A stretch of DNA of 35,558 nucleotides from Acidobacteriota bacterium (GCA_016871155.1 VFZO01000033.1:1-35558); one strand, 5' to 3'; positions 14,844 through 23,887 are shown, counted from the first letter of the stretch. Made by a program: numbers and translations. The notes: generated by a model from the sequence alone, not told the origin.

Positions 14844-15962
14844 TTGCGTCCCCTCGTCTCGCTGCTACTGGCGCTGCCCATCCTCCTGTTCGCGTTCCCC
14901 ACCGGACCTGGGCCGGGACGAAGTGGCGCGCCCGGCGACTCCGGGAGTTGCTCCGGCGGCAGTTGTCACTTCGGCGCCCCGAGGCGCGGGGAAGGCGCGG
15001 CGGTCTACCTTCCCTTCGGAGCCTTCTATACACCGGGCGTTCCGCAGCGGATTCTGATACACGCCACCGGACTCTCCGCGGAGCCAGTCACGGCGCGCTT
15101 CGGATTTCAGGTTTCGCCGCGCATGGCCGGCAGGCCGCAGAGCGACTCCGGCGGAACGCTGCGCTCCTTGGGTCCGGACACCTGGGTCCAATGCGCCAAC
15201 GCGCGGCCGCCGGTCGACGGGGCGTGTCCCAACGAATGGCAGATCGCTTCCGCGCAACACACCCGCCCATCCCGGGATCCGGTTTGGGAATTGGAGTGGA
15301 CGCCTCCGGCCGGCGCCTCCGGCCCCATTGCGTTCTACGTCGCGGTGAACGCCGCCAACGGGCTCGCCGATCAGGCCGGCGACCGCATTTTCCTCAACTC
15401 AATGCAGGTGGAGCGCGCCGGGCCGCTGGCCGTACGGCAGCCCTTCGGCGGCGGAGGCGCGTCGCCCAACGCCTGGGTAGAAATCCACGGTACGAATCTA
15501 CCCACGGCAGGCACGCGCGTGTGCGCCGGCGGCCGCGATGCCGCGGTCATTTCATTCACCAGCCCAACGCAGATCAATGCGCTCTTGCCGGCCGAACTGG
15601 AAATCGGCCCGCAAATTCTGGAGGTCACCGGGCGCGGCGTGGAACCGACTCGCTCACCGATCGTGATCCAGAGTGCATCGCCCTCGCTCTATTCCGAAAT
15701 GACCGGCGCGCGGCCCGGCGAGACCGCGGTGATCTACGGAACCGGGTGCGGAGACCTGCGCGAGCCGCGAGCGGCGGACGTTCGCGTCGCAAACCTTTCG
15801 GTACCTGGAATGGCCTACGCCTCGCCGGGAATTCCAGGGCTCTGCCAAATTCATTTCGATGTTCCGGAAGTCTCGCCTAACCTCTATACAATTCACGTCT
15901 GCATCGACGGCGTGTGCAACGGGCAGCGCGTGCAGTTCCCGGTGTTAGTCGGGATCGAATAG
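14844..15962 (+). CDS. Secreted choice-of-anchor V / TIGR03437-like protein
   Basis: This is a 372-residue exported protein. The signal peptide (LLLALPILLFAF) is followed by SGAPGDSGSCSGGSCHFG and a beta-sandwich of the choice-of-anchor V (reeler-like) type (GVPQRILIHATGL, RFGFQVSPRMAG, DPVWELEWTPP, FYVAVNAANG). From about residue 200 a TIGR03437-like acidobacterial C-terminal domain follows (ASPNAWVEIHGTNLP, FTSPTQINALLPAELEIGPQILEV, AVIYGTGCGDL, FDVPEVSPNLYTIHVCIDGV). Relatives often have CxxCH at the cysteine site, but here the spacing is C-x4-C-H. The TTG at 14844 is the best start I see, though AGGAGG ends only one base before it. The last 18 bases overlap the convergent bicupin gene. 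Function unknown, probably cell-surface. Confidence 0.72.
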   Translation: MRPLVSLLLALPILLFAFPTGPGPGRSGAPGDSGSCSGGSCHFGAPRRGEGAAVYLPFGAFYTPGVPQRILIHATGLSAEPVTARFGFQVSPRMAGRPQSDSGGTLRSLGPDTWVQCANARPPVDGACPNEWQIASAQHTRPSRDPVWELEWTPPAGASGPIAFYVAVNAANGLADQAGDRIFLNSMQVERAGPLAVRQPFGGGGASPNAWVEIHGTNLPTAGTRVCAGGRDAAVISFTSPTQINALLPAELEIGPQILEVTGRGVEPTRSPIVIQSASPSLYSEMTGARPGETAVIYGTGCGDLREPRAADVRVANLSVPGMAYASPGIPGLCQIHFDVPEVSPNLYTIHVCIDGVCNGQRVQFPVLVGIE

Positions 15963-16841
15963 ATGGGAGATGTAGGGGAAGCCGTTCATCGCGAAGCGGC
16001 AGGACGGGCCCTCGCCCCACCAGCGCGGAGCGTGCCAGGTATACGCGGGCACGTAGACGACGTCCCCGGGCTGGGCGATGATGACGCCAACGTTTTCGAT
16101 CGGATACCGGATCTGGCCAGAGAGAATCAACCAGAATTCGGCGCCTTCCGGATGGTAGTGGCCGCGGACTTTCGGGTCGAGAGGCGGCAGCTTGCTGTTG
16201 TGGCCGTAGATGAAGTTGCCCGCGCCGCGGTCGTCTTCCACGATGCGGAGCGTCCCCTTCAACTCGCCGGACTCCAACTTCGCGGCAAGGGCGTCGTGCG
16301 TATTGTGCGGCTTGTTGCCGCGCTGCCAATTACCGATGACGCGATTGCGCGCGACCACCGGAATCCATTCGTGACCGGGCAGCGCCGGCGCGTCTTTCCT
16401 GTCGACGTATAGAGTGCGCGCCCCGGCGATATTCGTTTCGAAGATGAGCGCCGGCTGATTGCCAACGGCCTCGTAGTCGAAGAGCGTCTGATACGGGACC
16501 TGCACGATCGAGCCCTTGCGGGCGACGAACGGTTCGATGGTTTCGATGTTAAACCGCACTTCGCCCTGCATGACGATCCACCACGCACGCGTGTCCGGAT
16601 GCATGGCCCGCGGATGTTTCTCGCCCGGAGCCATGTGCAGGTACTCGCTGCGAAGGTGTTTGTCGTCGACGATTAACTCACGCCACGAGCGTTGGCCCTT
16701 GTGCTTCTCCAGCAGGCTGGACAACTTCGTGTGAGGGCGATGCGGCGGTGTGTACACGGCCGCCTTCCCTTTCGGTGCGTAGAGGGTCTGGCCCATCGCG
16801 GCGGAGCCGGAAAGGGTCGTCATCGCTTGTCGGCGGTTCAT
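15945..16841 (-). CDS. Exported bicupin (cupin_2-type) protein
   Basis: This is a 298-residue protein with an N-terminal NRRQAMTTLSGSAAMG segment that looks like a Tat signal. There are two cupin barrels. The first (residues about 70-150) has HPDTRAWWIVMQGEVRFNIE, and the second (about 220-290) has GHYHPEGAEFWLILSGQ and GDVVYVPAYTWHAPRWW. The second keeps the His-x-His, Glu and late His of a metal site. A GTG one codon upstream (16844) is an equal alternative. Cupins include dioxygenases, isomerases and sugar-binding proteins, so the reaction is unknown. It is last in the minus-strand envelope-gene run, 39 bases after the beta-barrel gene, and its 3' end overlaps the convergent TIGR03437-like gene. 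Confidence 0.8.
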   Translation of the reverse strand: MNRRQAMTTLSGSAAMGQTLYAPKGKAAVYTPPHRPHTKLSSLLEKHKGQRSWRELIVDDKHLRSEYLHMAPGEKHPRAMHPDTRAWWIVMQGEVRFNIETIEPFVARKGSIVQVPYQTLFDYEAVGNQPALIFETNIAGARTLYVDRKDAPALPGHEWIPVVARNRVIGNWQRGNKPHNTHDALAAKLESGELKGTLRIVEDDRGAGNFIYGHNSKLPPLDPKVRGHYHPEGAEFWLILSGQIRYPIENVGVIIAQPGDVVYVPAYTWHAPRWWGEGPSCRFAMNGFPYISHLFDPD

Positions 16842-16880
16842 CACGGTGTGGAAATTCTATCAATCCCCGCACCGCACCCG

Positions 16881-17474
16881 TCACTTCCCGAAACGGAGGA
16901 CGATGCCGCCAGTCGCGGTCCAATTGTGTTGCCGCCCGGCCGAAGGCGCGAAGTTGAACCGCGGTGAGCCCGTAAAGTTGTCACGCAATTCTCCGCGAAA
17001 GCCAATCCATCGGAAACCCTTGACGTCGACGCCGGCGCCATAAGTGAGCGCTCCGGTCTTGGACGTTCGGGCCGATGGGTTCGCGGCGCCGCCGATCGTC
17101 AGCGTGCTGTGTTCGTAAACGGCCAGGCCGCCGCCGCCGAATACGTACGGCGAAATGGGGGCTCCGCCTGCAAACTTCACCCGCACTTCCGGCGTGAAAT
17201 AGATAGTTGCGAAATCGCGAATCGAGGCACGGTTTGCCGAGGTCACGTCGCGCAGCGGGCTCGCCAGGAAGTTCACGGCGCCGTAGACGGCCACCGCTTC
17301 GTTGCCCGCGAGCCGGACGCCGTAGTTGGCCTGCAACGCGAGTCCGCTATCCAGCTTGACACTTGTGCCGGAAATGGACCGGTCCTGTCCAATGACCCGG
17401 CCCATGGTCAGGCCCAGTTCGTGTTTTTGCGCATACAGCGCGGAGAGGGAGAGTAGGAGTAGTAGTGTTTTCAT
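16881..17474 (-). CDS. Outer-membrane beta-barrel protein
   Basis: This is a 197-residue protein with a clear signal peptide (KTLLLLLSLSALYA). It has alternating hydrophobic and polar strands typical of an eight-strand OmpA/OmpW-like barrel: LGLTMGRVIG, LALQANYGVRLA, VAVYGAVNFLA, IYFTPEVRVKF, ISPYVFGGGGLAVYE, LTYGAGVDVKGF, IGFRGELRDNF and NWTATGGIVLRFGK. The final residue is Lys, not the usual aromatic, but the last strand is amphipathic. It starts three bases after the stop of the YHS gene, so the two are co-transcribed. No ligand or pore function can be inferred. Confidence 0.75.
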   Translation of the reverse strand: MKTLLLLLSLSALYAQKHELGLTMGRVIGQDRSISGTSVKLDSGLALQANYGVRLAGNEAVAVYGAVNFLASPLRDVTSANRASIRDFATIYFTPEVRVKFAGGAPISPYVFGGGGLAVYEHSTLTIGGAANPSARTSKTGALTYGAGVDVKGFRWIGFRGELRDNFTGSPRFNFAPSAGRQHNWTATGGIVLRFGK

Positions 17475-17477
17475 TTC

Positions 17478-17909
17478 TTAGTTGTGGAGTTTCGGCCAAT
17501 TCTTCTCGCCGGCGGCGATCAGTTCCTGCATCCGGGCGATCCATTTCTTTTGGACGCCCCCGTCGTAGTTGAGGTACAACTTTCCTTCAACAATTTTCCA
17601 TGCCGCCGGGTCCGTCGGGGCGGTGTAGCCGTTGCCTACCGCCCACGCGCAGTAGCCGCCGAACTGCGGCGCGAATTTCGCTGGCTCCGCTGCGAACTGG
17701 TCGCGATTGGCCGCCGACGCAAAACGAAACGTCGCACCCATATAGGAGTAGGTGAACTCGCGTTTGCCCTCCACCGGCTTGCTGGCCGTAAAGTAGGCGA
17801 CCGGATCATAGCCGCGAATGGCGACGCCCTTCGTATCCGCGAAAACCGGCGCGACCGGGTCCTTTGCAAGTGCGGCAAAAGACAAAAGCAAGAGTATTGT
17901 GCGAATCAT
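17478..17909 (-). CDS. Secreted YHS-domain protein
   Basis: This is a 143-residue protein. The signal peptide (IRTILLLLSFAALA) precedes a YHS domain: GVAIRGYDPVAYFTASKPVEGKREF, TYSYMGATFRFASAANRDQFAAEPAKFAPQFGGYCAWAV. The GYDPVAYF opening and GGYCAWAV end match the exported YHS subfamily common in proteobacteria and acidobacteria, whose domain may bind metal. The C-terminal helix (VQKKWIARMQELIAAGEKNWPKL) is also typical. It lies three bases from each neighbour, Kelch upstream and beta-barrel downstream, so it is certainly in their operon. The ligand is unknown. Confidence 0.88.
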   Translation of the reverse strand: MIRTILLLLSFAALAKDPVAPVFADTKGVAIRGYDPVAYFTASKPVEGKREFTYSYMGATFRFASAANRDQFAAEPAKFAPQFGGYCAWAVGNGYTAPTDPAAWKIVEGKLYLNYDGGVQKKWIARMQELIAAGEKNWPKLHN

Positions 17910-17912
17910 CTG

Positions 17913-19520
17913 TTATTCCTGAACGGTGAGGTTGGCGGTTGTTTCGTTCGCCCCGATGCGTAATGTTATGGGCAGCGCCGGGCCCGAGAAGTTTTCCGGA
18001 AGCCGTGCGTTGATCTGAAGGACGCCGGCCGTTCCAGGCGCAAGACCGGCGAAGAGCACCTCCGCGCGCTGACCCCCAATCGTCACGATCAGCGGCTCCG
18101 ATGGTGGTGGATAGGGCGCATTCGCGAGCGTGCCCGTGACCGCGGGCGGATTCGTTTGCCCGGCCCCGGTTGCGAAAAGGGTGACGACGTTTGCCGTCTT
18201 GTACGCGACGCCGTGCAACCCGGGCGCGGTTGCGGCTATAGAAATCGGTACGGGCGCAAGTGTACGGCCTTGCGCGCGAATGAAGAGTTCGGCGCTTCCA
18301 GATGGCAGCTCATACGGAATCTGAAAGTTGATCTGCCGGTTGTTTGCGAAAAGGATCGGCGCGGCCTGCCCGGAGATCTGAATGGAAGTTCCCGCAACTT
18401 CCCGCGGCAATCGCCCGTTGGAATCCAGCGCGGCCGACAGGCCTTCCGCCGGCCCGAGGTTTTCTCCGTAGAAGGTCGCCAACTGCCCTGGCGCCAGCGG
18501 CCCAAGCGCCTGGGAGAAAGCGTTGGCGACCGGCGGCCGGGCCGCGCGCAGCGCCAGCAGATCGCTGGTCTTCTGCGCGTTCTTCGTGCCGCCGAAGAAA
18601 AACACCGTCTCCAACTGCGGTGCATACGCGCCCTGAACACGCAAGCGCGCGGCCGGCGGATCGGCGATCGTCTGCTCCGTCCATCGTGACGTGGCCGGGT
18701 CGAACTCCCAGGTGTCGTTGAATAGCCGCGCGCCCGATCCGCCGAACAGGATTAACTTCCGCCGCCGTTCGTCGAATGCGATGCCGTAATGCTGGCGGCC
18801 GGAAGGCGAAGGTGTCGAGCGCAACTCCGTCCAGCGGTTGGTCCGAAGGTCAAGGCTCCACAGGTCGCCCAGCGGGCAGGGGCCAAAGCCGGAAGCGCAG
18901 CCGCCAAACAGAAGCATCTGCTCGCCGGCGCGGTCGTACTCTGCGTGATGCAGGCAGCGGCGCACTGGGCGCGTGCCCGTTGGACTCAGGTCGGACCATC
19001 GATTCGTAGCGAGGTCGAATGCCCACGTGTCGTCGAACCGGCCGCGATCGGTGAAGCCGTGGGAGATCACCACCCGGTTGCGCACCGCGTCGTAGATTCC
19101 CGAATGGCCGTAGCGGCGGCTGGGGCCGGCGCTGTGGTCGGCCAATTGACGCCACTGGTTGGCCGCGATGTCGTATGCCCAGATGTCGGAGAAGAAACCG
19201 GCACCCTCTCCGCCAAACAGGATCAGGCGGCGCCGGACGGGATCGTAGTTCAACGTGTGGCCGAAGCGGGGAGCGGGCAGTGGCGCGGGCGGAGTCAGCT
19301 CGCGCCACTCGTTGCGGGAGACGGAATAGACCCACAGGTCATTCCGGTTATTGGAGTTGTCCTGGCCGCCAAACAGAAACAGTTGATTGCCGGGCGGGTC
19401 GAAGACGATGGTTCCGTCGAGCCGGCTCGACGGACCGGGAGTGGGAACGTTGAACGATGTGTATTCGAGCGACTGCCCGCCGAGGGTTGCGGCGGCGGCA
19501 AGTAGTAGGAACGCTCTCAT
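17913..19520 (-). CDS. Secreted Kelch-repeat protein with TIGR03437 C-terminal domain
   Basis: This is a 535-residue protein. ATG 19520 begins a signal peptide (RAFLLLAAAATLGGQ). An earlier in-frame start five codons upstream adds only DYYC. Six Kelch blades are visible, each with LFGG or a variant followed by W-x-Y/F/L-D and RW/QW (for example LILFGGEGAGFFSDIWAYD). They cover residues about 30-325 and form a propeller. The rest is a TIGR03437 domain (LAPGQLATFYGENLGP, NNRQINFQIPYELPSG, VVTLFATGAGQTNPP), a module largely confined to acidobacteria. Kelch propellers bind glycans or proteins, and some are galactose oxidases, but no copper ligands are obvious here. It lies between the CRTAC1 and YHS genes. 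Confidence 0.85.
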   Translation of the reverse strand: MRAFLLLAAAATLGGQSLEYTSFNVPTPGPSSRLDGTIVFDPPGNQLFLFGGQDNSNNRNDLWVYSVSRNEWRELTPPAPLPAPRFGHTLNYDPVRRRLILFGGEGAGFFSDIWAYDIAANQWRQLADHSAGPSRRYGHSGIYDAVRNRVVISHGFTDRGRFDDTWAFDLATNRWSDLSPTGTRPVRRCLHHAEYDRAGEQMLLFGGCASGFGPCPLGDLWSLDLRTNRWTELRSTPSPSGRQHYGIAFDERRRKLILFGGSGARLFNDTWEFDPATSRWTEQTIADPPAARLRVQGAYAPQLETVFFFGGTKNAQKTSDLLALRAARPPVANAFSQALGPLAPGQLATFYGENLGPAEGLSAALDSNGRLPREVAGTSIQISGQAAPILFANNRQINFQIPYELPSGSAELFIRAQGRTLAPVPISIAATAPGLHGVAYKTANVVTLFATGAGQTNPPAVTGTLANAPYPPPSEPLIVTIGGQRAEVLFAGLAPGTAGVLQINARLPENFSGPALPITLRIGANETTANLTVQE

Positions 19521-19547
19521 GCAGTAGTAATCCACAGGCGCACGATT

Positions 19548-21065
19548 TTATTCCGAGTAGGTAACCAGCGTCTTGGATTGGGCCGGAAACGTACGGGCGG
19601 GCTGTTTTGGCGGCGTGACCGTCACCCGGAATGGGCCTGCGACCGTTCCAGTGCCGATGTGCGCCACCGGCTCGCACGAACTGATGTATCCGCATGCGGA
19701 TTCCACTCGCGCCGAGCGCTGAAAGCCGTTCCGGCCCTCCACCAGAATCCGCGAACCGAGCGGCGCTCTCACCCGCACCCAGCCATTGGCCTCCGGGGCC
19801 GAGCCGCGAATCAGAATCGGACGGGCGTTCAACCGCGATACGACAATATCGAGGGCTCCGTCGCCGTTTAAATCTCCGCTGGCGGCCCCGCGATGAAACG
19901 CCGGCTCGCCGGATTCGGCCGCCTCAAACGCCCCACCTGTGTTTCGCAAGATCAGGTTCGCCTGTTTCGAAGCGCCTTTGCCAAAGGCCTCGGCGTTATC
20001 CTGCACGTCGCCGTTCGCCGTAAACAGGTCGGTGCGGCCATCGTTGTCCAGATCCACCGCCAGAATGCTCCACCCGCTCTTGGTGCGCGTCAACGCACCG
20101 AGTTTCGCCGGATAGGTCTTGTCGGCGAACAGATTCCGGCCCGTGCCGAAAAAAATCGGAAAAGTCTCTCCCATCAGCGCGGTGTAGGCTAGGTCGTCCC
20201 GGCCATCGTTGTTGAAGTCCGCCGTGGCCACGCCCATCGCGGAAACGGGCCGCCCGGCATCGGGCATCGCCACTCCCGCCAACAAGGCCGTCTCTTCGAA
20301 GCTCTTGCCCTCCACGTTTCGAAACAGAAACGACGGCTCCGTGTCGTTGGAAACGAATATGTCGGTCCAACCGTCCTGGTCGCCGTCGAGAAAGCCCACG
20401 CTCATCCCCTTACCGTGCGACGCCGCGATCCCAGTCTTGATCGAGACGTCTTCAAACGTACCGTCGCCGCGATTTCGAAACAACGCGTTTGGCAGCGGCA
20501 AATAGAAGCGCGGATGGCAGTACTGCCGCAGCTTTCGTGCCGGATCGCCGCAGAAACGCTCCCCACCCGGAGGCAGCGCGGCGTAGCGCACGACGAACAG
20601 GTCCAAATGGCCGTCGCGATCGTAGTCGAGCCAGCCGCCGCCCACGGACCACGGCTTCGTCGCCGGAAGTCCGCTCGCGGCCGTTACGTCTGTGAACCGG
20701 AAGGCGCCGTCGTTGCGAAACAGAAAGTCTTTCTCGACACCTGCGGCAAACAGATCGATCCTGCCGTCGCCGTTGTAGTCGCCCGCCGCCAGGCCCATCA
20801 TATAGGCCGGAGCCGGCGGGGCCGTGAGCATCGTGAATCGAAACGCGCCTTCGTTCTTGAAAAGTGCAAGGCCCGCTGCGGCATTCGCGAAGGCCACATC
20901 CGGTAGTCCGTCGCCATCGAAGTCGGCCAAGGCCACGCCGCCGGGCATGGTCTCGATCAATCGCTTTTCGGCTGTGGGCCGGTTGTCCAGCAGAACGTCG
21001 AACGGCTGCTCGATCGCCATCGAGGCAGCGGCGAGGAGTGTAGCCGGGCGGATCACTCTCTTCAC
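19548..21065 (-). CDS. CRTAC1-family FG-GAP/VCBS propeller protein with reduced UnbV end
   Basis: This is a 505-residue secreted protein. The signal peptide (VIRPATLLAAASMA) is followed by seven calcium-binding repeats of the D-x-[DN]-x-DG-x-x-D type: DFDGDGLPD, DYNGDGRID, DYDRDGHLD, DGDQDGWTD, DFNNDGRDD, DLDNDGRTD and DLNGDGALD. Seven repeats would close an integrin-alpha-like seven-bladed propeller. The C-terminus (residues about 430-505) resembles a shortened ASPIC/UnbV domain (GSRILVEGRNGFQRSARVESACGYISSCEPVAHIG). It is the first gene of the minus-strand envelope run. CRTAC1 proteins are abundant in acidobacteria and have no settled function. Confidence 0.85.
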   Translation of the reverse strand: MKRVIRPATLLAAASMAIEQPFDVLLDNRPTAEKRLIETMPGGVALADFDGDGLPDVAFANAAAGLALFKNEGAFRFTMLTAPPAPAYMMGLAAGDYNGDGRIDLFAAGVEKDFLFRNDGAFRFTDVTAASGLPATKPWSVGGGWLDYDRDGHLDLFVVRYAALPPGGERFCGDPARKLRQYCHPRFYLPLPNALFRNRGDGTFEDVSIKTGIAASHGKGMSVGFLDGDQDGWTDIFVSNDTEPSFLFRNVEGKSFEETALLAGVAMPDAGRPVSAMGVATADFNNDGRDDLAYTALMGETFPIFFGTGRNLFADKTYPAKLGALTRTKSGWSILAVDLDNDGRTDLFTANGDVQDNAEAFGKGASKQANLILRNTGGAFEAAESGEPAFHRGAASGDLNGDGALDIVVSRLNARPILIRGSAPEANGWVRVRAPLGSRILVEGRNGFQRSARVESACGYISSCEPVAHIGTGTVAGPFRVTVTPPKQPARTFPAQSKTLVTYSE

Positions 21066-21110
21066 GATGCATCGCGCGGCGTTGCCGGGTCAAGCCGATA
21101 TACTCAGGAG

Positions 21111-21467
21111 GTGGCCCCTCGAAGACTCCTTCTCCTGACGCTATTCGCCGTTGGTTGCGGAAAAGCGCCGCAGACAAACGATGCGATTCGAACCGCGATT
21201 GTGGAGCACCTAAGCAAACGCACCGACATGCTGTCGTCGACGATGAACGTTCAAATCGTTTCCGTGAATTTCCGCGAGGCGGAGGCTGACGCCGTCGCGT
21301 CGATCGAGCCAAAGGAAGGTGGCGGTGGAATTCGCATGACCTACACGCTTGCCGTGGAGAACGGAAAGTGGGCGGTGAAAAAATCCGCCGCGCCGCAGGG
21401 GAATCCCCATGGCGGCCCCACGCCGTCCGGCGGCTTGCCGGCCGGCCATCCGCCGCTTACAAAGTAG
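21111..21467 (+). CDS. Small putative lipoprotein of unknown function
   Basis: This is a 118-residue protein. Residues 1-16 form a lipoprotein signal (PRRLLLLTLFAVGC, lipobox AVGC with lipidated Cys16). The mature part has a short helix (AIRTAIVEHLSKRTDM) and a beta-rich segment (MNVQIVSVNFREAEADAVASIEPK, IRMTYTLAVENGKWAVKKS) that resembles a small NTF2- or cystatin-like sheet. A Gly/Pro/His tail (GNPHGGPTPSGGLPAGHPP) follows. The GTG at 21111 abuts AGGAG with almost no spacing, which makes the start a little uncertain. It lies nine bases before hemL and 45 bases from the divergent CRTAC1 gene. No function assigned. Confidence 0.72.
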   Translation: MAPRRLLLLTLFAVGCGKAPQTNDAIRTAIVEHLSKRTDMLSSTMNVQIVSVNFREAEADAVASIEPKEGGGGIRMTYTLAVENGKWAVKKSAAPQGNPHGGPTPSGGLPAGHPPLTK

Positions 21468-21476
21468 GGTGACGCA

Positions 21477-22733
21477 ATGAACACAACCAAATCGGAAGCC
21501 CTTCTGGCGCGAGGGCAAAAAATCGTTCCCGGTGGCGTCAATTCGCCGGTGCGGGCGTTTCGCGGTGTCGGCGGCACGCCGCGTTTCATGGCCAGGGCGA
21601 ACGGCGCACGGTTGACCGACGCCGACGGCAACGAATACATCGACTTCATTGGCAGTTGGGGGCCGATGCTTCTCGGCCATCGTCATCCCGAAGTGCTGGC
21701 CGCGATCGAGGACGCGCTTACCATCGGCACCAGCTTTGGCGCTCCGACGGAGCGTGAAATCGAACTTGCGGAAGAAATGCAGGACGCCGTGCCCTCCTTG
21801 GAGATGATCCGCCTGGTCAACTCTGGCACGGAGGCCACCATGTCGGCCCTGCGGGTGGCCCGGGGATTCACGGGCCGCGAATTGACTGTGAAATTCGAAG
21901 GCTGTTATCACGGCCACGTTGATTCGTTGTTGGTCAAGGCAGGATCCGGTATGGCCACGCTTGGGATCGCGGACACGGCCGGCGTGCCAAAGGCCTTCGC
22001 CGATACGACCTTCGCGCTGCCTTACAATGACGTGCCGGCCCTGGAGCGTGCCTTTGCCGCGCATGGCGCAAATATCGCAGCCGTCATCCTGGAGCCCGTA
22101 GTCGGTAACATGGGTTGCGTCTCTCCGTCGAGAAGCTTTCTCGACGCTCTCGTGTCGCTCACAAAGGCTCACGGAGCCCTGCTGGTATTCGATGAAGTCA
22201 TGACTGGGTTCCGCGTAGCGCGCGGCGGCGCTCAGGCTCTGTTTGGCATTCGCCCCGATCTTTCCACTTTCGGCAAAGTAATCGGCGGCGGCCTGCCGAT
22301 CGGAGCCTACGGCGGACGCGCGGACGTGATGAGCCGGGTGGCGCCCGTCGGCAATGTCTATCAAGCCGGCACGCTGTCCGGCAATCCGCTCGCCGTCAGT
22401 GCTGGCCTGGCCATGCTCCGGCACATTCGCGCGAATCAGGGGCTCTACGACGAGTTGGAGAACAAAGCTGCCGCATTGTGTGCCGGTCCGCCGAAAGGGG
22501 TCACCGTCAATCGCGTCGGCTCGATGTTCACCTTCTTCTTCACCGAAACTCCGGTTACGGATTTCGAAACGGCCAAGACTTGCGACACCGCTCGCTTCGG
22601 CCGGTTCTTCCACCATCTGTTGGCGAATGGAGTCTACTTTCCACCCGCCCAATTCGAGGCCGCGTTTCTGTCCAACGCCCATACTGCCGCCGATATCGAG
22701 CACACCCGAAAGGCCATTCACAGCTTCTTTTGA
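21477..22733 (+). CDS. hemL: Glutamate-1-semialdehyde 2,1-aminomutase
   Basis: This is a 418-residue PLP enzyme that makes 5-aminolevulinate from glutamate-1-semialdehyde, the C5 entry to tetrapyrroles. Signatures are [19 protein letters not shown] at the N-terminus, the substrate loop [36 protein letters not shown] with the PLP-contacting Asp, and [21 protein letters not shown] with the Schiff-base Lys. The length is normal. Its TGA stop shares one base with the ATG of the S41 peptidase (TGATG), so the two are translationally coupled although unrelated in function. No other heme gene is nearby. Confidence 0.95.
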   Translation: MNTTKSEALLARGQKIVPGGVNSPVRAFRGVGGTPRFMARANGARLTDADGNEYIDFIGSWGPMLLGHRHPEVLAAIEDALTIGTSFGAPTEREIELAEEMQDAVPSLEMIRLVNSGTEATMSALRVARGFTGRELTVKFEGCYHGHVDSLLVKAGSGMATLGIADTAGVPKAFADTTFALPYNDVPALERAFAAHGANIAAVILEPVVGNMGCVSPSRSFLDALVSLTKAHGALLVFDEVMTGFRVARGGAQALFGIRPDLSTFGKVIGGGLPIGAYGGRADVMSRVAPVGNVYQAGTLSGNPLAVSAGLAMLRHIRANQGLYDELENKAAALCAGPPKGVTVNRVGSMFTFFFTETPVTDFETAKTCDTARFGRFFHHLLANGVYFPPAQFEAAFLSNAHTAADIEHTRKAIHSFF

Positions 22734-23887
22734 TGCGTCTCGCGCCATGGTTGTTGACACTCTCGCTGTCCGCCGAACCCGCGCGCGTTTTTGAGCGTGT
22801 TTGGGAAACAATCCGTTCCAACTACTTTGATCCCAAACTCAACGGTTTGGACTGGCCCGCCGGGCGCGAGCGATTCGCCCTCGAAGCCGCCGCATCGAAG
22901 AGTGACGAAGCGCTCTATGCCGTCTTAAACCGGATGCTAGCGAAGTTGAAGGACCGGCATACCGCGGCAATTCCGCCCGCCCAGGTCGATCAGCGGCGGC
23001 GCCGTTCCGCTAACCGGCTTGGCTTCGGCCTGCAACTGGTGGAAGGCCATTGGGTGGTCAAGTCCGTCGACCCGCAGTCCGATTTCTTCTCCGCCGGTAT
23101 CACGCGCGGCTGGATTCTGGAAAAGATGGCGGGCCAAACGCTCCCGCCAACCCTGCGCGAAATGGGAGAGTTCGACACCAGAACCGGCTATCGCGAGAAG
23201 TGCGATACCGGCGCGCTCTTCGAGATGTATCTTCGCGACGTCGATGATTCCTCCCGCAGTGTCCGAATGCGCTGCAAGCCGATCGCGATCTCTCCACTGC
23301 ACGAAGCGCGCCTGCTCGAAGGTGGAATTCTTTACATTCGGTTCGATGAATTCGCGCCAGCCACACACAAGTGGTTCGCCGGGCAGCTCCGGACTCCCGC
23401 GTCCGCCATGGTTCTGGATCTACGCGAGAACAGCGGAGGCCTCCTCGATACGCTCCAGGACATTCTGCCTTACTTTTACCGTGGGCGCTTTCCCTTCGGC
23501 GAAATGAAAACACGCTCCGGCCGCGAATGGAAAAAATCGCTGACCGGCCGCGGACGCCACGCTTTCACCGGGCCCGTCGCAGTACTGATAGATACCAACA
23601 CGGCCAGCGCCTCGGAAATCCTCGCGGCCGTACTGCAGGAAAGCGGCCGCGCGCGGGTCTACGGGCGGCGGTCGTCCGGCGTAGTGCTTTTCTCCGTTCG
23701 CGACGCTCTGCCGGGGGGCGGAGAACTGCAATATAGTGTGTGGGATTACGAAACTCCGAAGGCAAAAAGGTTGGAAGGAGTCGGCGTAACACCTGACGTC
23801 GTCGTGGAGCCCGCGCTCACCGATCTGCGGCGCCGGCGCGACCCGATTCTAGAGGCGGCCATTCTTGATCTCAAAACTCAGCGCTAG
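22733..23887 (+). CDS. S41 family peptidase (C-terminal-processing/tricorn-like)
   Basis: This is a 384-residue exported protease. The signal peptide (RLAPWLLTLSLSAEP) is followed by an N-terminal helical domain (VFERVWETIRSNYFDP), a PDZ-like part (RLGFGLQLVEGHWVVKSV) and the S41 core: GGILYIRFDEF, AMVLDLRENSGGLLDTL and VLIDTNTASASEILAAVLQESG, with the nucleophile serine in TASASE. Where CtpA-type enzymes have the catalytic Lys in GKGxVQ, this protein reads YGRRSSGVVLF. It may therefore use a tricorn/IRBP-like serine mechanism or be weakly active. The start is fixed by the TGATG overlap with hemL. The substrate is unknown, probably periplasmic proteins. Confidence 0.87.
   Translation: MRLAPWLLTLSLSAEPARVFERVWETIRSNYFDPKLNGLDWPAGRERFALEAAASKSDEALYAVLNRMLAKLKDRHTAAIPPAQVDQRRRRSANRLGFGLQLVEGHWVVKSVDPQSDFFSAGITRGWILEKMAGQTLPPTLREMGEFDTRTGYREKCDTGALFEMYLRDVDDSSRSVRMRCKPIAISPLHEARLLEGGILYIRFDEFAPATHKWFAGQLRTPASAMVLDLRENSGGLLDTLQDILPYFYRGRFPFGEMKTRSGREWKKSLTGRGRHAFTGPVAVLIDTNTASASEILAAVLQESGRARVYGRRSSGVVLFSVRDALPGGGELQYSVWDYETPKAKRLEGVGVTPDVVVEPALTDLRRRRDPILEAAILDLKTQR

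Noticed and set aside
21210-22811. Long minus-strand open frame across hemL
   Set aside because: hemL on the other strand has every family signature; the minus frame is its shadow.
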